Shown: positions 55,631 through 64,000 of the stretch, in pieces
Layout: every line of letters starts with the position of its first letter
How positions within the stretch are numbered: position 1 is the stretch's first letter
Assembly: GCF_016741935.1 (NCBI RefSeq)
Contig: NZ_JAERRG010000017.1
Coordinates: forward strand, 1 to 64,000
Direction of reading: 5' to 3'
Source of the DNA: Streptomyces endocoffeicus
Lineage (GTDB): Bacteria; Actinomycetota; Actinomycetes; Streptomycetales; Streptomycetaceae
DNA: 64,000 bases
Translations under genes and position numbers: made by a program
The notes under the pieces: model-generated
Database searches by the model: none
Seen by the model: only the letters and a program-made list of their open reading frames with translations
What the model was told of the DNA's origin: nothing

Positions 55631-57994
55631 TCACCGTACGGCCTCGGGCGCCCGCGGGGTCTCCACCTCGCCGGTGCGCTTGAGTTTCTGCCATGGCAGC
55701 AGGGCACCGGTGGCCGCGGTGACGCAGGAGTGCAGTAGCACCAGATACATCAATTGGCGGTAGGCGATCTGCTGCAACGGCAGTACGGCCAGTGCGCGGT
55801 AGTTCTCCCGGTCCAACCGGAACGCGTACGCCGCACCCAGTAGCTGAACCAGCAGCAGCGCCGCCCACGCCAGCAGCGAGCGCACCGGGTCCAGGAAGAT
55901 CACCCCGTAGAGGGTGAAGAGGTCGATCAGCGGCGCGCACAGCGGGGTGAGGATCTGGAAGAGCACCACCAGCGGCATCCCCACCCGCCCGAACCGCCCC
56001 GAGGGCCCCCGGTCGATCAGCGAGCGGCGGTGCTTCCACAGCGCCTGCATGGTGCCGTAGGACCAGCGGTAGCGCTGCTTCCACAGCTGGCCGAGGGAGC
56101 TGGGCGCCTCGGTCCAGGCGCGGGCGTGCTCCTGGTAGACCACCCGCCAGCCGGCCCGGTGCAGGGCGATGGTGATGTCGGTGTCCTCGGCCAGGGTGTC
56201 CGCGCTCATGCCCCCGGCGTCCAGCAGCGCCCGGCGGCGGAAGGCGCCGATCGCGCCGGGGATGGTGGGCATGCAGCGCAGCAGGTCGTACATCCGCCGG
56301 TCGAGGTTGAAGCCCATCACGTACTCGATGTGCTGCCAGGCGCCGATCAGCTTCCCCCGGTTGCCGACCTTGGCGTTGCCCGCCACCGCGCCCACCCGTG
56401 AGTCGGCGAACGGGCGCACCAGCTCACGGATGGTGGTGGGCTCGAAGACGGTGTCGCCGTCCATCATCACGATCAGCTCGTGACTGGCGTGGGCGATGCC
56501 GCGGTTGAGGGCCGCGGGCTTGCCCGCGTTGGCCTGGCGCAGCACCCGTACGTTGGGCAGCCCCATCGCCTCGGCGATGTCGGCGGTGCCGTCGGTGGAG
56601 CCGTCGTCCACGACCAGGATCTCGATGGGGTGGGTGGAGGCGGACAGCGACTTCAGGGTGTTGGCGATGCACTCCTTCTCGTTGTACGCGGGCACGATCA
56701 CGCTGACCGGATCGGTGACCTCCTGCACCCGGCTCCAGCGCCGCCGCTCCCGGGAGCGCCGGTGCCACCAGGCGAGGACCACCATCAGCAGCAGCCGCCC
56801 GATCACCGAGAAGCCCACCAGGCCCAGCATCCCCATCAGGAACGGCAGTGCGCTGTGGCTGACCCCGGCCGCCCAGATCAGCGCCCGGCCCTCCCAGACC
56901 GGCAGGGCGCGCGCCGGGTGGTTGGCGCTGTGGGCGCCGAGCGCGCCGGTGACCGTGGTGAAGGAGTAGCCCTTCTTCTTCATCCGCTCGATGTACAGCG
57001 ACAGGGCCCGCACGGTGCGGGCGCGGTTGCCGCCCGCGTCGTGGAAGAGCACCGACGCGCCCTTCCTGCCCTCGGGGGTGGCGTTCTGGACGATCTCCTT
57101 CACCGGGGGCCGCTGCCAGTCCTCGCTGTCGGTGTCCACGAACGCGCTGATGTAGCCCTTGGAGCCGATGTGCTGCTGCACCGGCCAGGTGCGGTCGTCC
57201 AGCGCGCGGACCTTGGAGGCGTACGGCGCCCGGAACAGCGAGCTGGTGATGCCCGCCGCACCGGCCAGGGCCAGCTGGGACTGGGCCAGTTCGCGGTCCA
57301 TGCGCCCCTTGCCCTGGTACGACAGGTCGACATGGGAGAAGGTGTGCACCCCGACCTCATGGCCCGCGGCCCGCATCCGGCGGACCAGCTCCGGATGGCG
57401 GATCACCATCTGGCCCAGGACGAAGAAGGTCCCCCGCACCTTGTGGCGGCGCAGCACGTCGAGGATCTCCGGGGTCCAGCGCGGGTCCGGGCCGTCGTCG
57501 AAGGTCATCGCGATGGTCCTGGACGGGATGGAGTGCTCGGTGGCCTTCCCCCGGCGGTCGAAGGTGATCACCGGGCCGCCCTTGCGCAGCCGGTCGGGGA
57601 CGGTGCGCGAGGCGTGTGAGCGGTACACCCGGGCGTCGTTGCCGACCTCGGCGTGCAGATAGCCGTCCAGCAGCAGGGTGCACACCAGCGCGAGCAGGGT
57701 CGCGAGGGCGAGCACCATCCGGGTACGGGTGCGGAGCTTGCGCGGCTTGACGGTACGGAGCCTGCTCCTGAGCCCGCCGGTGAGCTTGATTCCGCCCGTG
57801 AGCCCGAGCCCGAGCCTGAGCCTGAGCCCGAACCTGAGTCCGAGCCTGCCCCTGGCTCCGGGGCCGTCCGTGCGGTGCGTGGCGCGGCGGCCGGAGCCGG
57901 TCAGGCGGAACACCGTACGGGGCGTGTCGTCCTGACGGGGCGCGGGGAGCCGGCGGCGCGGCCGCGGCAGCCTCGGCGGTCTGCCGCCGCTCAC
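55631..57994 (-). CDS. Bifunctional polysaccharide deacetylase/family 2 glycosyltransferase (MatB-like)
   Basis: 787 aa, GTG start overlapping the upstream stop (GTGA). After an Arg-rich N-terminus with LRLRLGLGL-like repeats (about 50-65) and one membrane segment (about 93-111), residues about 155-350 form a NodB deacetylase (TIAMTFDDGPDPRWT, HTFSHVD, FRAPYA). Two membrane segments follow, then a processive GT2 domain (about 430-660: VSVIVPAYNEKE, VVDDGSTDGT, MDGDT, AEDTD, QRYRW), then further membrane helices. The two domains are those expected for making and deacetylating a beta-GlcNAc polymer. Streptomyces MatB, needed for mycelial aggregation, has this arrangement. Confidence 0.9.
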   Translation of the reverse strand: MSGGRPPRLPRPRRRLPAPRQDDTPRTVFRLTGSGRRATHRTDGPGARGRLGLRFGLRLRLGLGLTGGIKLTGGLRSRLRTVKPRKLRTRTRMVLALATLLALVCTLLLDGYLHAEVGNDARVYRSHASRTVPDRLRKGGPVITFDRRGKATEHSIPSRTIAMTFDDGPDPRWTPEILDVLRRHKVRGTFFVLGQMVIRHPELVRRMRAAGHEVGVHTFSHVDLSYQGKGRMDRELAQSQLALAGAAGITSSLFRAPYASKVRALDDRTWPVQQHIGSKGYISAFVDTDSEDWQRPPVKEIVQNATPEGRKGASVLFHDAGGNRARTVRALSLYIERMKKKGYSFTTVTGALGAHSANHPARALPVWEGRALIWAAGVSHSALPFLMGMLGLVGFSVIGRLLLMVVLAWWHRRSRERRRWSRVQEVTDPVSVIVPAYNEKECIANTLKSLSASTHPIEILVVDDGSTDGTADIAEAMGLPNVRVLRQANAGKPAALNRGIAHASHELIVMMDGDTVFEPTTIRELVRPFADSRVGAVAGNAKVGNRGKLIGAWQHIEYVMGFNLDRRMYDLLRCMPTIPGAIGAFRRRALLDAGGMSADTLAEDTDITIALHRAGWRVVYQEHARAWTEAPSSLGQLWKQRYRWSYGTMQALWKHRRSLIDRGPSGRFGRVGMPLVVLFQILTPLCAPLIDLFTLYGVIFLDPVRSLLAWAALLLVQLLGAAYAFRLDRENYRALAVLPLQQIAYRQLMYLVLLHSCVTAATGALLPWQKLKRTGEVETPRAPEAVR

Positions 57995-58872
57995 GGCGCC
58001 TCGCCCTCGGCCTTGGGGGCGCCCGGCCCATCGGCCGGGGTGTCGCCTCCGGCGGGCCCCTTGGGGGGCTTGGGCGTATCGGCCTGCGGGGGCTTCTGGG
58101 ACTGGGGCTTCTGGGGAGACGCGGTGTGGCCGGGCCGTGTGGTGTGGCCGGGGGCCTGCGGGCGGCCGGAGCCCTCGGCGGGCGGCTCGGCCCCGGCGTG
58201 GTGCTGCTTCGACGGCGTGTGGGACCCGCCCGTGGGCCGCTTGCCGGGCGGGTGGGCGGCCGGATGTGACGGCGTGTGGCCGGCCTTGTGGTGCTTGCCG
58301 GGCCGGTGCCCGGCGGCGGAGTCATGGCCGCCGGGGCGGTGGTGCGCGGGGGAGTGCCGCGGTGCCGCGCGGGGGGCCTTGGGCGGGCCGGGCTGCGGAG
58401 GCGCGGGCCGTGGCCGGGTGGTGATGGGGGCCAGGGCGACGGGCTGCCGGGTGTCCCGGTGGTCCGGGCGGCCCGAGGCGTGGCGCTCGCGCCGGTGCTG
58501 ACGGTCGGTCGGCCCGTACTCGTCGTCCCCGTACTCGTCCTCGTGGCCGTACGCGTGCGCGGCACGCCGCTCATGCGACCCGGAGGGCCCCGAACGCCCC
58601 TCGGGGGTGTGCTTCGGCCCCCGGTCGAACGCCTCGGTGGAGACGGGATGTCCGGGGATCAGCGTCTGCGGCGCGAACGGCGTACCGCCCGCGTAGCCCA
58701 ACCCCAGGACCGCCGAATAGCCGAGGCAGGCGGCTCCCGCGACGACGCCCACATGCCGTACGAGCCGGCCACGGCGCCCGGACAGGTCCACGAACACGGG
58801 CCCCTTCCGGGCCACGTCAGCGCGGAGGGGACGCGAAGGCGCGCGCTCGGCCACATCTGACTGAGGATCCAT
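57991..58872 (-). CDS. Membrane-anchored Pro/His-rich protein coupled to the MatB-like gene
   Basis: 293 aa from ATG 58872. There is one membrane segment (about 37-59, VGVVAGAACLGYSAVLGLGY) after a cytoplasmic N-terminus. The following 230 residues are low complexity, rich in Pro, His, Gly and Lys (HRPGKHHKAG, PPKGPAGGD). The gene overlaps the synthase by four bases, so it is produced together with it. It could be an accessory anchor or wall-spanning protein, analogous in position to MatA. No recognisable enzyme domain. Confidence 0.72.
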   Translation of the reverse strand: MDPQSDVAERAPSRPLRADVARKGPVFVDLSGRRGRLVRHVGVVAGAACLGYSAVLGLGYAGGTPFAPQTLIPGHPVSTEAFDRGPKHTPEGRSGPSGSHERRAAHAYGHEDEYGDDEYGPTDRQHRRERHASGRPDHRDTRQPVALAPITTRPRPAPPQPGPPKAPRAAPRHSPAHHRPGGHDSAAGHRPGKHHKAGHTPSHPAAHPPGKRPTGGSHTPSKQHHAGAEPPAEGSGRPQAPGHTTRPGHTASPQKPQSQKPPQADTPKPPKGPAGGDTPADGPGAPKAEGEAP

Positions 58873-59039
58873 ACGGAAGAGGTTAAGGCAGAAAATACGA
58901 TATGCGACACATAAGTCAAACATGCGGTGTGTCATAGTTCAGTAGGCTTCACCGAATATGCGAGGTTTGACGGGGAGAACGGCACGGGCGGCACCGGCCC
59001 CCGGCGCCTCGTACCGGACCACAAGGAGGAGCCAGAGCC

Positions 59040-60134
59040 ATGAGGGCCAGCCCCCGCATGAGCGGAATCGCCGTGGCCGGCGCGGTGGTCTGCGCCACCA
59101 TCGCCGTATGGGCGGGACACCAGAAGCAGTCGTCCGAGCCGCACGCCGCGCCCTCACAGCCCCGGGCGTCGCAGCCCCCCGCGGCGCGCCCGCCCGCCGA
59201 GTTCGTGCCGTACGTCAACGCCTGGTCGGACTCCGGCTATGACATGGCCGCCGCGGCGTCGCGCGGGGTCAAGGAGTTCTCGCTGGGCTTCGTCGTCGCG
59301 GGCGACGGCTGCGCCCCGGTGTGGGACGGCGGCACCTCGCTGGAGGACCAGGGGCTGGAGGCCCGGATCGAGGGCGTCCGCCGGGCCGGTGGCGACGTAC
59401 GGATCTCCTTCGGCGGCGCCGAGGGCACCGATCTCGCCACCGTCTGCACCGACGTCCCCGAACTCGCCTCCACGTACGCCGAGGTGATCGAGCGTTACCA
59501 GGCCGCCAGGATCGACTTCGACCTCGAGGGCGAGGCGCTCGCCAACCCCGAGGCGGCCGCCCGCCGCGCCCAGGCGCTCGCGCTGATCCAGCGCACCCAC
59601 GAGGGCCTGAACATCTCCTTCACCCTGCCCGCCATGCCGGACGGGCTGACCCCGCAGGGCGTCGCCCAGTTGGAGGCCGCCAAACAGGAGGGGGTCATCC
59701 TCTCGGGCGTCAACATCATGGCGATGAACTACAGCGGCGACCACACCGGCGACATGGGCGACTACGCCGTCCAGGCGGCCACCGCCGCCCAGGCCCGGAT
59801 CCGCGAGGTGTTCGGCATGTCCGACGCCGCCGCCTGGAAGATCCTCGCCGTGACGCCGATGATCGGGGTCAACGACGTCACCGGCGAGACCTTCACGCTG
59901 GAGGACGCGTCCGGTCTGGCGCGGTTCGCCGCGGAGAAGGGGGTCGGACGGCTGTCGATGTGGTCCGCCGAACGGGACCAGCCGTGCACCCCGGAGATGA
60001 CCCGGTCCGCCACCCCGACCGCCCCCACGGCCGGTGCCGCGGCCCCCGAGCCGACCGCGGACGTCGCCCCCAACACCCGCTGCAGCGGCGTCACCCAGCG
60101 CCCCGGCGCCTTCGAGGCGGCGCTGCGGGGCTGA
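59040..60134 (+). CDS. Secreted or membrane-anchored GH18-like glycoside hydrolase
   Basis: 364 aa, ATG behind AGGAGGAG. N-terminal anchor or signal (about 8-27). The barrel runs about 52-330, FVPYVNAWSDSGYDMAAAAS to LSMWSAERDQPC. The GH18 signature appears as RIDFDLEG, with Asp, Asp and the catalytic Glu. MAMNYSGDH is the downstream Y/W-type motif. It is not closely similar to the two chitinases at 2.5-5.5 kb. It lies next to, and diverges from, the polysaccharide synthase operon, so it may trim that polymer (inference). Confidence 0.87.
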   Translation: MRASPRMSGIAVAGAVVCATIAVWAGHQKQSSEPHAAPSQPRASQPPAARPPAEFVPYVNAWSDSGYDMAAAASRGVKEFSLGFVVAGDGCAPVWDGGTSLEDQGLEARIEGVRRAGGDVRISFGGAEGTDLATVCTDVPELASTYAEVIERYQAARIDFDLEGEALANPEAAARRAQALALIQRTHEGLNISFTLPAMPDGLTPQGVAQLEAAKQEGVILSGVNIMAMNYSGDHTGDMGDYAVQAATAAQARIREVFGMSDAAAWKILAVTPMIGVNDVTGETFTLEDASGLARFAAEKGVGRLSMWSAERDQPCTPEMTRSATPTAPTAGAAAPEPTADVAPNTRCSGVTQRPGAFEAALRG

Positions 60135-60212
60135 CCGGGCGCGCGGTCCTTGGTCCCAGGCGGAACCCCCGGCGGGGTCGAAGGGGCGGAGCCCCCGGGA
60201 TGGGACGGGTAA

Positions 60213-60246
60213 GGGCGGCGGGGGCGCAGCCACGCCCCCGCCGCCC
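60213..60246. terminator. Terminator between the GH18 gene and the class I fumarase gene
   Basis: GGGCGGCGGGGGCG (60213-60226) pairs perfectly with 60233-60246 around a 6-nt loop. Upstream, 60150-60200 carries GGGGTCGAAGGGGCGGAGCC, a diverged member of the Streptomyces intergenic repeat class seen at 15745. Confidence 0.82.
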
Positions 60247-60254
60247 CGCAGGCG

Positions 60255-61958
60255 TTACGCCACCCCCGGCCCCCGCACCGGAATACTCGTGAACGTCGGC
60301 TGGGGCGCCGGGTCCTGGAAGAAGTCGTTCCCCTTGTCGTCCACCACGATGAACGCCGGGAAGTCCTCGACCTCGATCCTCCAGACCGCCTCCATGCCCA
60401 GCTCCTCGTACTCGAGGACCTCGACCTTCTTGATGCAGTCCTGGGCCAGCCGCGCCGCCGGGCCGCCGATCGAGCCCAGGTAGAAGCCGCCGTGCGCGGC
60501 ACACGCGTCGGTGACCTGCTTGGAGCGGTTGCCCTTGGCCAGCATGACCTTCGAGCCGCCCGCCGCCTGGAACTGCTCGACGTACGCGTCCATCCGGCCC
60601 GCCGTCGTCGGCCCGAAGGAGCCCGAGGCATAGCCCTCGGGGGTCTTGGCCGGGCCCGCGTAGTAGACCGGGTGGTTCTTGAGGTACTCGGGCATCTCCT
60701 CGCCCGCGTCCAGCCGCTCCTTGATCTTCGCGTGGGCGATGTCCCGGGCGACCACCAGGGTGCCGGTCAGCGAGAGCCGGGTCTTGACCGGGTGCCTGGT
60801 CAGCTCGGCCAGCACCTCGTCCATCGGCCGGTCGAGGTCGACGGCGACCGCGTCCAGGTCCGGGCCCGCGCCCTTGACCAGCTCCTCCTCCGTCGTCTCC
60901 GGCAGGAAGCGCGCCGGATCGGTCTCCAACTGCTCCAGGAAGACGCCCTCCGGCGTGATCTTGGCGAGCGCCTGGCGGTCGGCGGAGCACGAGACCGCGA
61001 TCGCGACCGGGCAGGAGGCGCCGTGCCGCGGCAGCCGTACGACCCGCACGTCATGGCAGAAGTACTTGCCGCCGAACTGCGCGCCGATCCCGATCTTCTG
61101 CGTCAGCTCGAAGACCTTCTCCTCCAGCTCCTTGTCGCGGAAGCCGTGGCCGGTCGGCGAGCCGGAAGCGGGCAGCTCGTCCAGATAGTGCGCGGAGGCG
61201 TACTTCGCGGTCTTCAGCGCGTACTCGGCGCTGGTGCCGCCGACCACGATCGCCAGGTGGTACGGCGGGCAGGCGGCCGTGCCCAGCGAGCGGATCTTCT
61301 GCTCCAGGAACTTCATCATGGAGCCCTCGTTGAGGACCGCCTTCGTCTCCTGGTAGAGGAAGGACTTGTTGGCCGAGCCGCCGCCCTTGGCCATGAAGAG
61401 GAACTTGTAGGCGCCGCCGTCGGTCGCGTACAGCTCGATCTGCGCGGGCAGGTTCGAGCCGGTGTTCTTCTCCTCCCACATGGTCAGCGGGGCCATCTGC
61501 GAGTACCGCAGATTGAGCTTGGTGTACGCGTCGTAGACACCGCGCGAGAGGGCCTCCTCGTCACCGCCCCGCGTGAGCACGTTCTGCCCGCGCTTGCCCA
61601 TGACGATCGCCGTGCCGGTGTCCTGGCACATCGGGAGCACCCCGGCGGCCGCGATGTTGGCGTTCTTCAGCAGGTCCAGCGCGACGAAGCGGTCATTGGC
61701 GCTGGCCTCCGGGTCGTCGAGGATGCGGCGCAGCTGGGCGAGGTGGGCGGGGCGCAGATAGTGCGAGATGTCGTGCATCGCCTCGGCCGCGAGCTTGCGC
61801 AGCGCCTCCGGCTCGACCTTCAGGAAGGTGCGCCCATCGGCCTCGAAGGTGCTCACGCCCTCGGAGGTCACCAGACGGTACGGCGTGGTGTCCTCTCCCA
61901 GGGGCAGCAGGTCCGAATAGGCGAAACCAGGGTGGGCAGGGCGGGAGACGGGGGACAT
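60255..61958 (-). CDS. Class I (iron-sulfur) fumarate hydratase
   Basis: 567 aa from ATG 61958, which has GAGGA 9 nt upstream; an ATG three codons earlier sits directly on that site. Single-chain FumA/FumB-type enzyme. The alpha part (about 60-350) has the Cys candidates for the 4Fe-4S cluster: C in GVLPMCQDTGT, C in GTAACPPYHL, and C in AVSCSADRQ. The beta part (about 380-567) includes KTRLSLTGTLVVARDIAHAK and GPTTAGRMD. It catalyses the same reaction as FumC at 54134 but is oxygen- and iron-sensitive. Confidence 0.93.
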   Translation of the reverse strand: MSPVSRPAHPGFAYSDLLPLGEDTTPYRLVTSEGVSTFEADGRTFLKVEPEALRKLAAEAMHDISHYLRPAHLAQLRRILDDPEASANDRFVALDLLKNANIAAAGVLPMCQDTGTAIVMGKRGQNVLTRGGDEEALSRGVYDAYTKLNLRYSQMAPLTMWEEKNTGSNLPAQIELYATDGGAYKFLFMAKGGGSANKSFLYQETKAVLNEGSMMKFLEQKIRSLGTAACPPYHLAIVVGGTSAEYALKTAKYASAHYLDELPASGSPTGHGFRDKELEEKVFELTQKIGIGAQFGGKYFCHDVRVVRLPRHGASCPVAIAVSCSADRQALAKITPEGVFLEQLETDPARFLPETTEEELVKGAGPDLDAVAVDLDRPMDEVLAELTRHPVKTRLSLTGTLVVARDIAHAKIKERLDAGEEMPEYLKNHPVYYAGPAKTPEGYASGSFGPTTAGRMDAYVEQFQAAGGSKVMLAKGNRSKQVTDACAAHGGFYLGSIGGPAARLAQDCIKKVEVLEYEELGMEAVWRIEVEDFPAFIVVDDKGNDFFQDPAPQPTFTSIPVRGPGVA

Positions 61959-62110
61959 CGCGGCCATTCCTCACTCGACAGGGCTTGGGCTGACTTCGTC
62001 GACAGCGCGTCCATAAGCGTAGAACGGGGCCGCGGGAGGGGGCCTGTGAGGTAGGGCTCAGTGGTCAGTCGTAGGTCAGTAGTAGGGGAAGGATCAGGGA
62101 TCGACCACTA

Positions 62111-62128
62111 GTCGCGATAGATCGCGAC
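62111..62128. promoter_or_regulatory. Perfect palindrome upstream of the DUF1707 gene
   Basis: GTCGCGAT-AG-ATCGCGAC is an 8+2+8 perfect inverted repeat 17 nt before the GTG start, overlapping the place of a -10 element. Candidate operator, no regulator assigned. Confidence 0.6.
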
Positions 62129-62144
62129 TGGGTACGCTGAGCCG

Positions 62145-62888
62145 GTGGATGAGCAGCAGCCCGTGCCCTTGACCAAATCCGCCCCCGCTCCGGCGCCCAG
62201 GGCCGCGTCGGCCCCGGCGCCCGCTTCTGCCGCGCCAGCTTCTGCCGCGCCCGCTTCTGCCGCGCCCGCGCCCGCGCCCGTCGCGGAGGCGGAGCTCCGC
62301 GCGTCCGACGCGGATCGCGACCGGATCGCGGACATCCTGCGGGAGGCCCTCGCCGAGGGGCGGCTCCAGCCGGAGGAGCACGCCGAGCGGATCGACGCGG
62401 TGTATCGCGCCAAGACCCTCGGCGAGCTGGAGCCCCTGGTGCGCGATCTGCCCACCGCTCCCACCCGCGGCGCCGCCTCCGCCGCCGCGCGCGACGCGGG
62501 GTCGGGGTGGCCGCGCTCCCTCCCCGAGTCGGAGAACCTGGTGGCGGTCTTCGGCGGTTCGACGCGCAAGGGCCGCTGGCGGGTCAGGCGCCGTACGAAC
62601 GCCCTGGCGGTCTTCGGCGGCGTCGAGATCGATCTGACCGAGGCGGTCTTCGAGCAGCAGGAGATCGTCATCCATGTCGTGGCCGCTTTCGGCGGGGTGG
62701 ATATCAAGGTCCCGGAGAACGTCTCGCTGCGCGGTTCGGGCGCGGGCATCCTCGGTGGTTTCGACGTCACGACGTACGAGGCGCAGGATCCCGACGCACC
62801 GGTGATCCACGTCACCGGGTTCGCCGTCTTCGGCGGTGTGGAGGCCAGGCCCAAGCGGGGTAAGCGGCTGAAGAACCTGCGAGCATAA
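62145..62888 (+). CDS. DUF1707 domain protein with C-terminal LiaF-like beta domain
   Basis: 247 aa, GTG start. The N-terminal 48 residues are Ala/Pro repeats (PASAA, encoded by imperfect 15-bp repeats). The DUF1707 domain is at about 50-105: LRASDADRDRIADILREALAEGRL, then EEHAERIDAVYRAKTLGELEPLV. The C-terminal part (about 125-235) has beta repeats of the form AVFGGVEID / AAFGGVDIKVPE / AVFGGVEAR, as in LiaF-like envelope-stress proteins. No membrane segment is evident, so it probably acts in the cytoplasm or at the membrane face through partners. Confidence 0.88.
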   Translation: MDEQQPVPLTKSAPAPAPRAASAPAPASAAPASAAPASAAPAPAPVAEAELRASDADRDRIADILREALAEGRLQPEEHAERIDAVYRAKTLGELEPLVRDLPTAPTRGAASAAARDAGSGWPRSLPESENLVAVFGGSTRKGRWRVRRRTNALAVFGGVEIDLTEAVFEQQEIVIHVVAAFGGVDIKVPENVSLRGSGAGILGGFDVTTYEAQDPDAPVIHVTGFAVFGGVEARPKRGKRLKNLRA

Positions 62889-63066
62889 GCCCTGAAGAAG
62901 GGGTGTGCACGGGGAAGTTCCGGGTGGGACAACGGTGTGCATAAGCGCGCGCACAGCGGGTAAGGCTTGGTGCATCGTCTCTCGTACGGCTGATGGGGGT
63001 GCTCACGGGGCCGTACACCTCGAGGCGGGCAAGGGTGACCACCGGAGCCGTCGTCAGGAGTAGACC

Positions 63067-63423
63067 GTGCTGCAACCGCATCAGCCCCTGCTGGAAGCCG
63101 CCGTGCCCCCGCAGCGCGTCCCCGCGCGGGATCAGGCCGGCCCCTGGCACTCGGAGGCGGTGTGCCGACGGGACGAGGCCGGGCTGTTCTTCGCTCCCTC
63201 CAAGGAGCCCACGGCTGCCAGGCTGTCGCGGGAGGAGGCCGCCAAGCGCGTCTGTGCGCGCTGCCCGGTCATGGTCGAGTGCCGGGAGCACGCACTGCTG
63301 CAGCCCGAGCCGTACGGAGTGTGGGGCGGGCTGACCGCGGCCGAGCGCCGGGTCGTGCTGGCCCGCCGCCGGCGCCGGGAGGCGGAGCTGCAGCGCGCGG
63401 TGCGGGTCGCCGCCGCCGGCTGA
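63067..63423 (+). CDS. wblI: WhiB-like iron-sulfur regulator (WblI-like)
   Basis: 118 aa, GTG start. Four cysteines for a 4Fe-4S cluster: C33, C63, C66 and C72 (CRRDE, CARCPVMVEC). The G[VI]WGG turn is at 84-88, followed by a basic tail RRVVLARRRRREAE for DNA contact. The assignment to WblI rests on the neighbourhood (class I fumarase on one side, glpX on the other) as I recall it from other Streptomyces; the family assignment itself is secure. Wbl proteins bind sigma factor domain 4 and respond to redox or NO. Confidence 0.85.
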   Translation: MLQPHQPLLEAAVPPQRVPARDQAGPWHSEAVCRRDEAGLFFAPSKEPTAARLSREEAAKRVCARCPVMVECREHALLQPEPYGVWGGLTAAERRVVLARRRRREAELQRAVRVAAAG

Positions 63424-63437
63424 ACTCTTCGGGACCT

Positions 63438-63471
63438 GGGCCGGGCACCGCCGGGAGGCGGGACCCGGCCC
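63438..63471. terminator. Hairpin between converging wblI and glpX
   Basis: GGGCCGGG (63438-63445) pairs with 63464-63471, with inner complementary CGCC/GGCG segments. From 63478 to 63590 there are short repeats (TCATGCGG, GCCGCCTCGG) before the glpX stop. Confidence 0.65.
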
Positions 63472-63598
63472 TTGTCATGCGGCGTCTGTCATACGGGGTT
63501 CGTCATGCGGGGGCTGCGATGCGAGGTCTGTCATGCGGCGTCCGCTGAACGCCGCCTCGGTTGAACGCCGCCTCGGCTGAGCGCCGCCGTCACCTCGC

Positions 63599-64000
63599 TC
63601 AGCTCGGCCGTTCGAAGTCGACCGAGGCGTAGGCGCGCAGCTTGGCGAGCCGGTGGGTGGAGTCGATCTGCCGGATCGTCCCCGACTTGGACCGCATGAC
63701 CAGCGACTGGGTGGTGGCGGTCTCCGCGCGGTACCGCACCCCGCGCAGCAGATCCCCGTCGGTGATGCCGGTCGCGACGAAGAACACATTGTCGCCGCTG
63801 ACCAGGTCGTTCGTCTCCAGGACCTGGTCGAGGTCGTGGCCCGCGTCGAGGGCGCGCTGCCGCTCCTCGTCGTCCTTGGGCCACAGCTTGGCCTGAATGG
63901 TGCCGCCGAGGCACTTGATCGCGCAGGCCGCGATGATGCCCTCCGGCGTGCCGCCGACGCCCAGCAGCAGATCCACACCGGTGCTCTCGCGCGCGGCCAT
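63599..64000 (-). CDS. glpX: Class II fructose-1,6-bisphosphatase GlpX, 3' part only
   Basis: The last 133 or so residues of a protein usually about 340 aa long; the 5' part lies beyond the window. Gluconeogenic phosphatase. Features: DLLLGVGGTPEGIIAACAIKCLGG, then DLVSGDNVFFVATGITDGDLL (metal/substrate region) and SLVMRSKSGTIRQI. It converges with wblI. Confidence 0.93.
   Translation of the reverse strand: MAARESTGVDLLLGVGGTPEGIIAACAIKCLGGTIQAKLWPKDDEERQRALDAGHDLDQVLETNDLVSGDNVFFVATGITDGDLLRGVRYRAETATTQSLVMRSKSGTIRQIDSTHRLAKLRAYASVDFERPS

Overview
The window is high-GC DNA from a Streptomyces-type actinobacterium. The evidence is the frequent GTG/TTG starts, two DasR-type chitinase operators, a WhiB-like (Wbl) protein, an actinobacterial tad pilus locus, a SpoIIE-type phosphatase/ATPase and a PIN-PhoH protein. 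All annotation here comes from reading the sequence and from general family knowledge; no database search was run.

Layout. 0-5.6 kb: secreted hydrolases, with an M14 carboxypeptidase diverging from a serine protease, then two tandem GH18 chitinases that each carry a DasR-like box in the promoter. 5.8-19.2 kb: a tad (Flp/type IVc pilus) locus with CpaB, a TadZ-TadE fusion, a second TadE-like protein, TadA, TadB, TadC, Flp pilin and a TadG-like protein. A lipoprotein and an OmpA-domain protein follow, then (after an ArsB-like permease and a cold-shock protein) a DUF192 protein diverging from the prepilin peptidase. 19.5-24.9 kb: cis-prenyltransferase, PIN-PhoH, a transglycosylase-like cell-wall protein and an AI-2E family permease. 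24.9-27.8 kb: ahpC-ahpD diverging from oxyR, and a Uma2 protein. 27.9-33 kb: a PadR-controlled ABC exporter operon, then an SPFH protein coupled to a small ribbon-helix-helix-like protein. 33.1-35.4 kb: a class A penicillin-binding protein (PBP).

35.4-44.6 kb is accessory DNA lying between two copies of the PBP 3' end and its terminator, a signature of insertion. It carries a TPR-containing XRE regulator opposite three overlapping small genes, a three-gene operon built around a DUF1906 (peptidoglycan-hydrolase-like) protein, a 1.5 kb stretch without genes, a small secreted protein and a lipoprotein. No integrase or transposase is visible in the window.

44.8-49.8 kb: a quinate/shikimate catabolic operon (AroE-type dehydrogenase, QuiC1-type 3-dehydroshikimate dehydratase, Nramp-like transporter) diverging from a TetR regulator. 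49.9-55.6 kb: SpoIIE phosphatase/ATPase, methyltransferase, DUF402 protein and class II fumarase. 55.6-60.1 kb: a fused polysaccharide deacetylase/glycosyltransferase resembling MatB, its coupled membrane-anchored partner, and a third GH18 protein. 60.2-64 kb: class I fumarase, a DUF1707 protein, a WblI-like protein and the 3' part of glpX, which runs off the window.

Themes: surface and cell-wall biology (tad pili, PBP, transglycosylase, DUF1906 protein, beta-1,4/1,6-GlcNAc-type polymer synthesis, chitinases) and redox or central metabolism (AhpCD/OxyR, two unrelated fumarases, GlpX).
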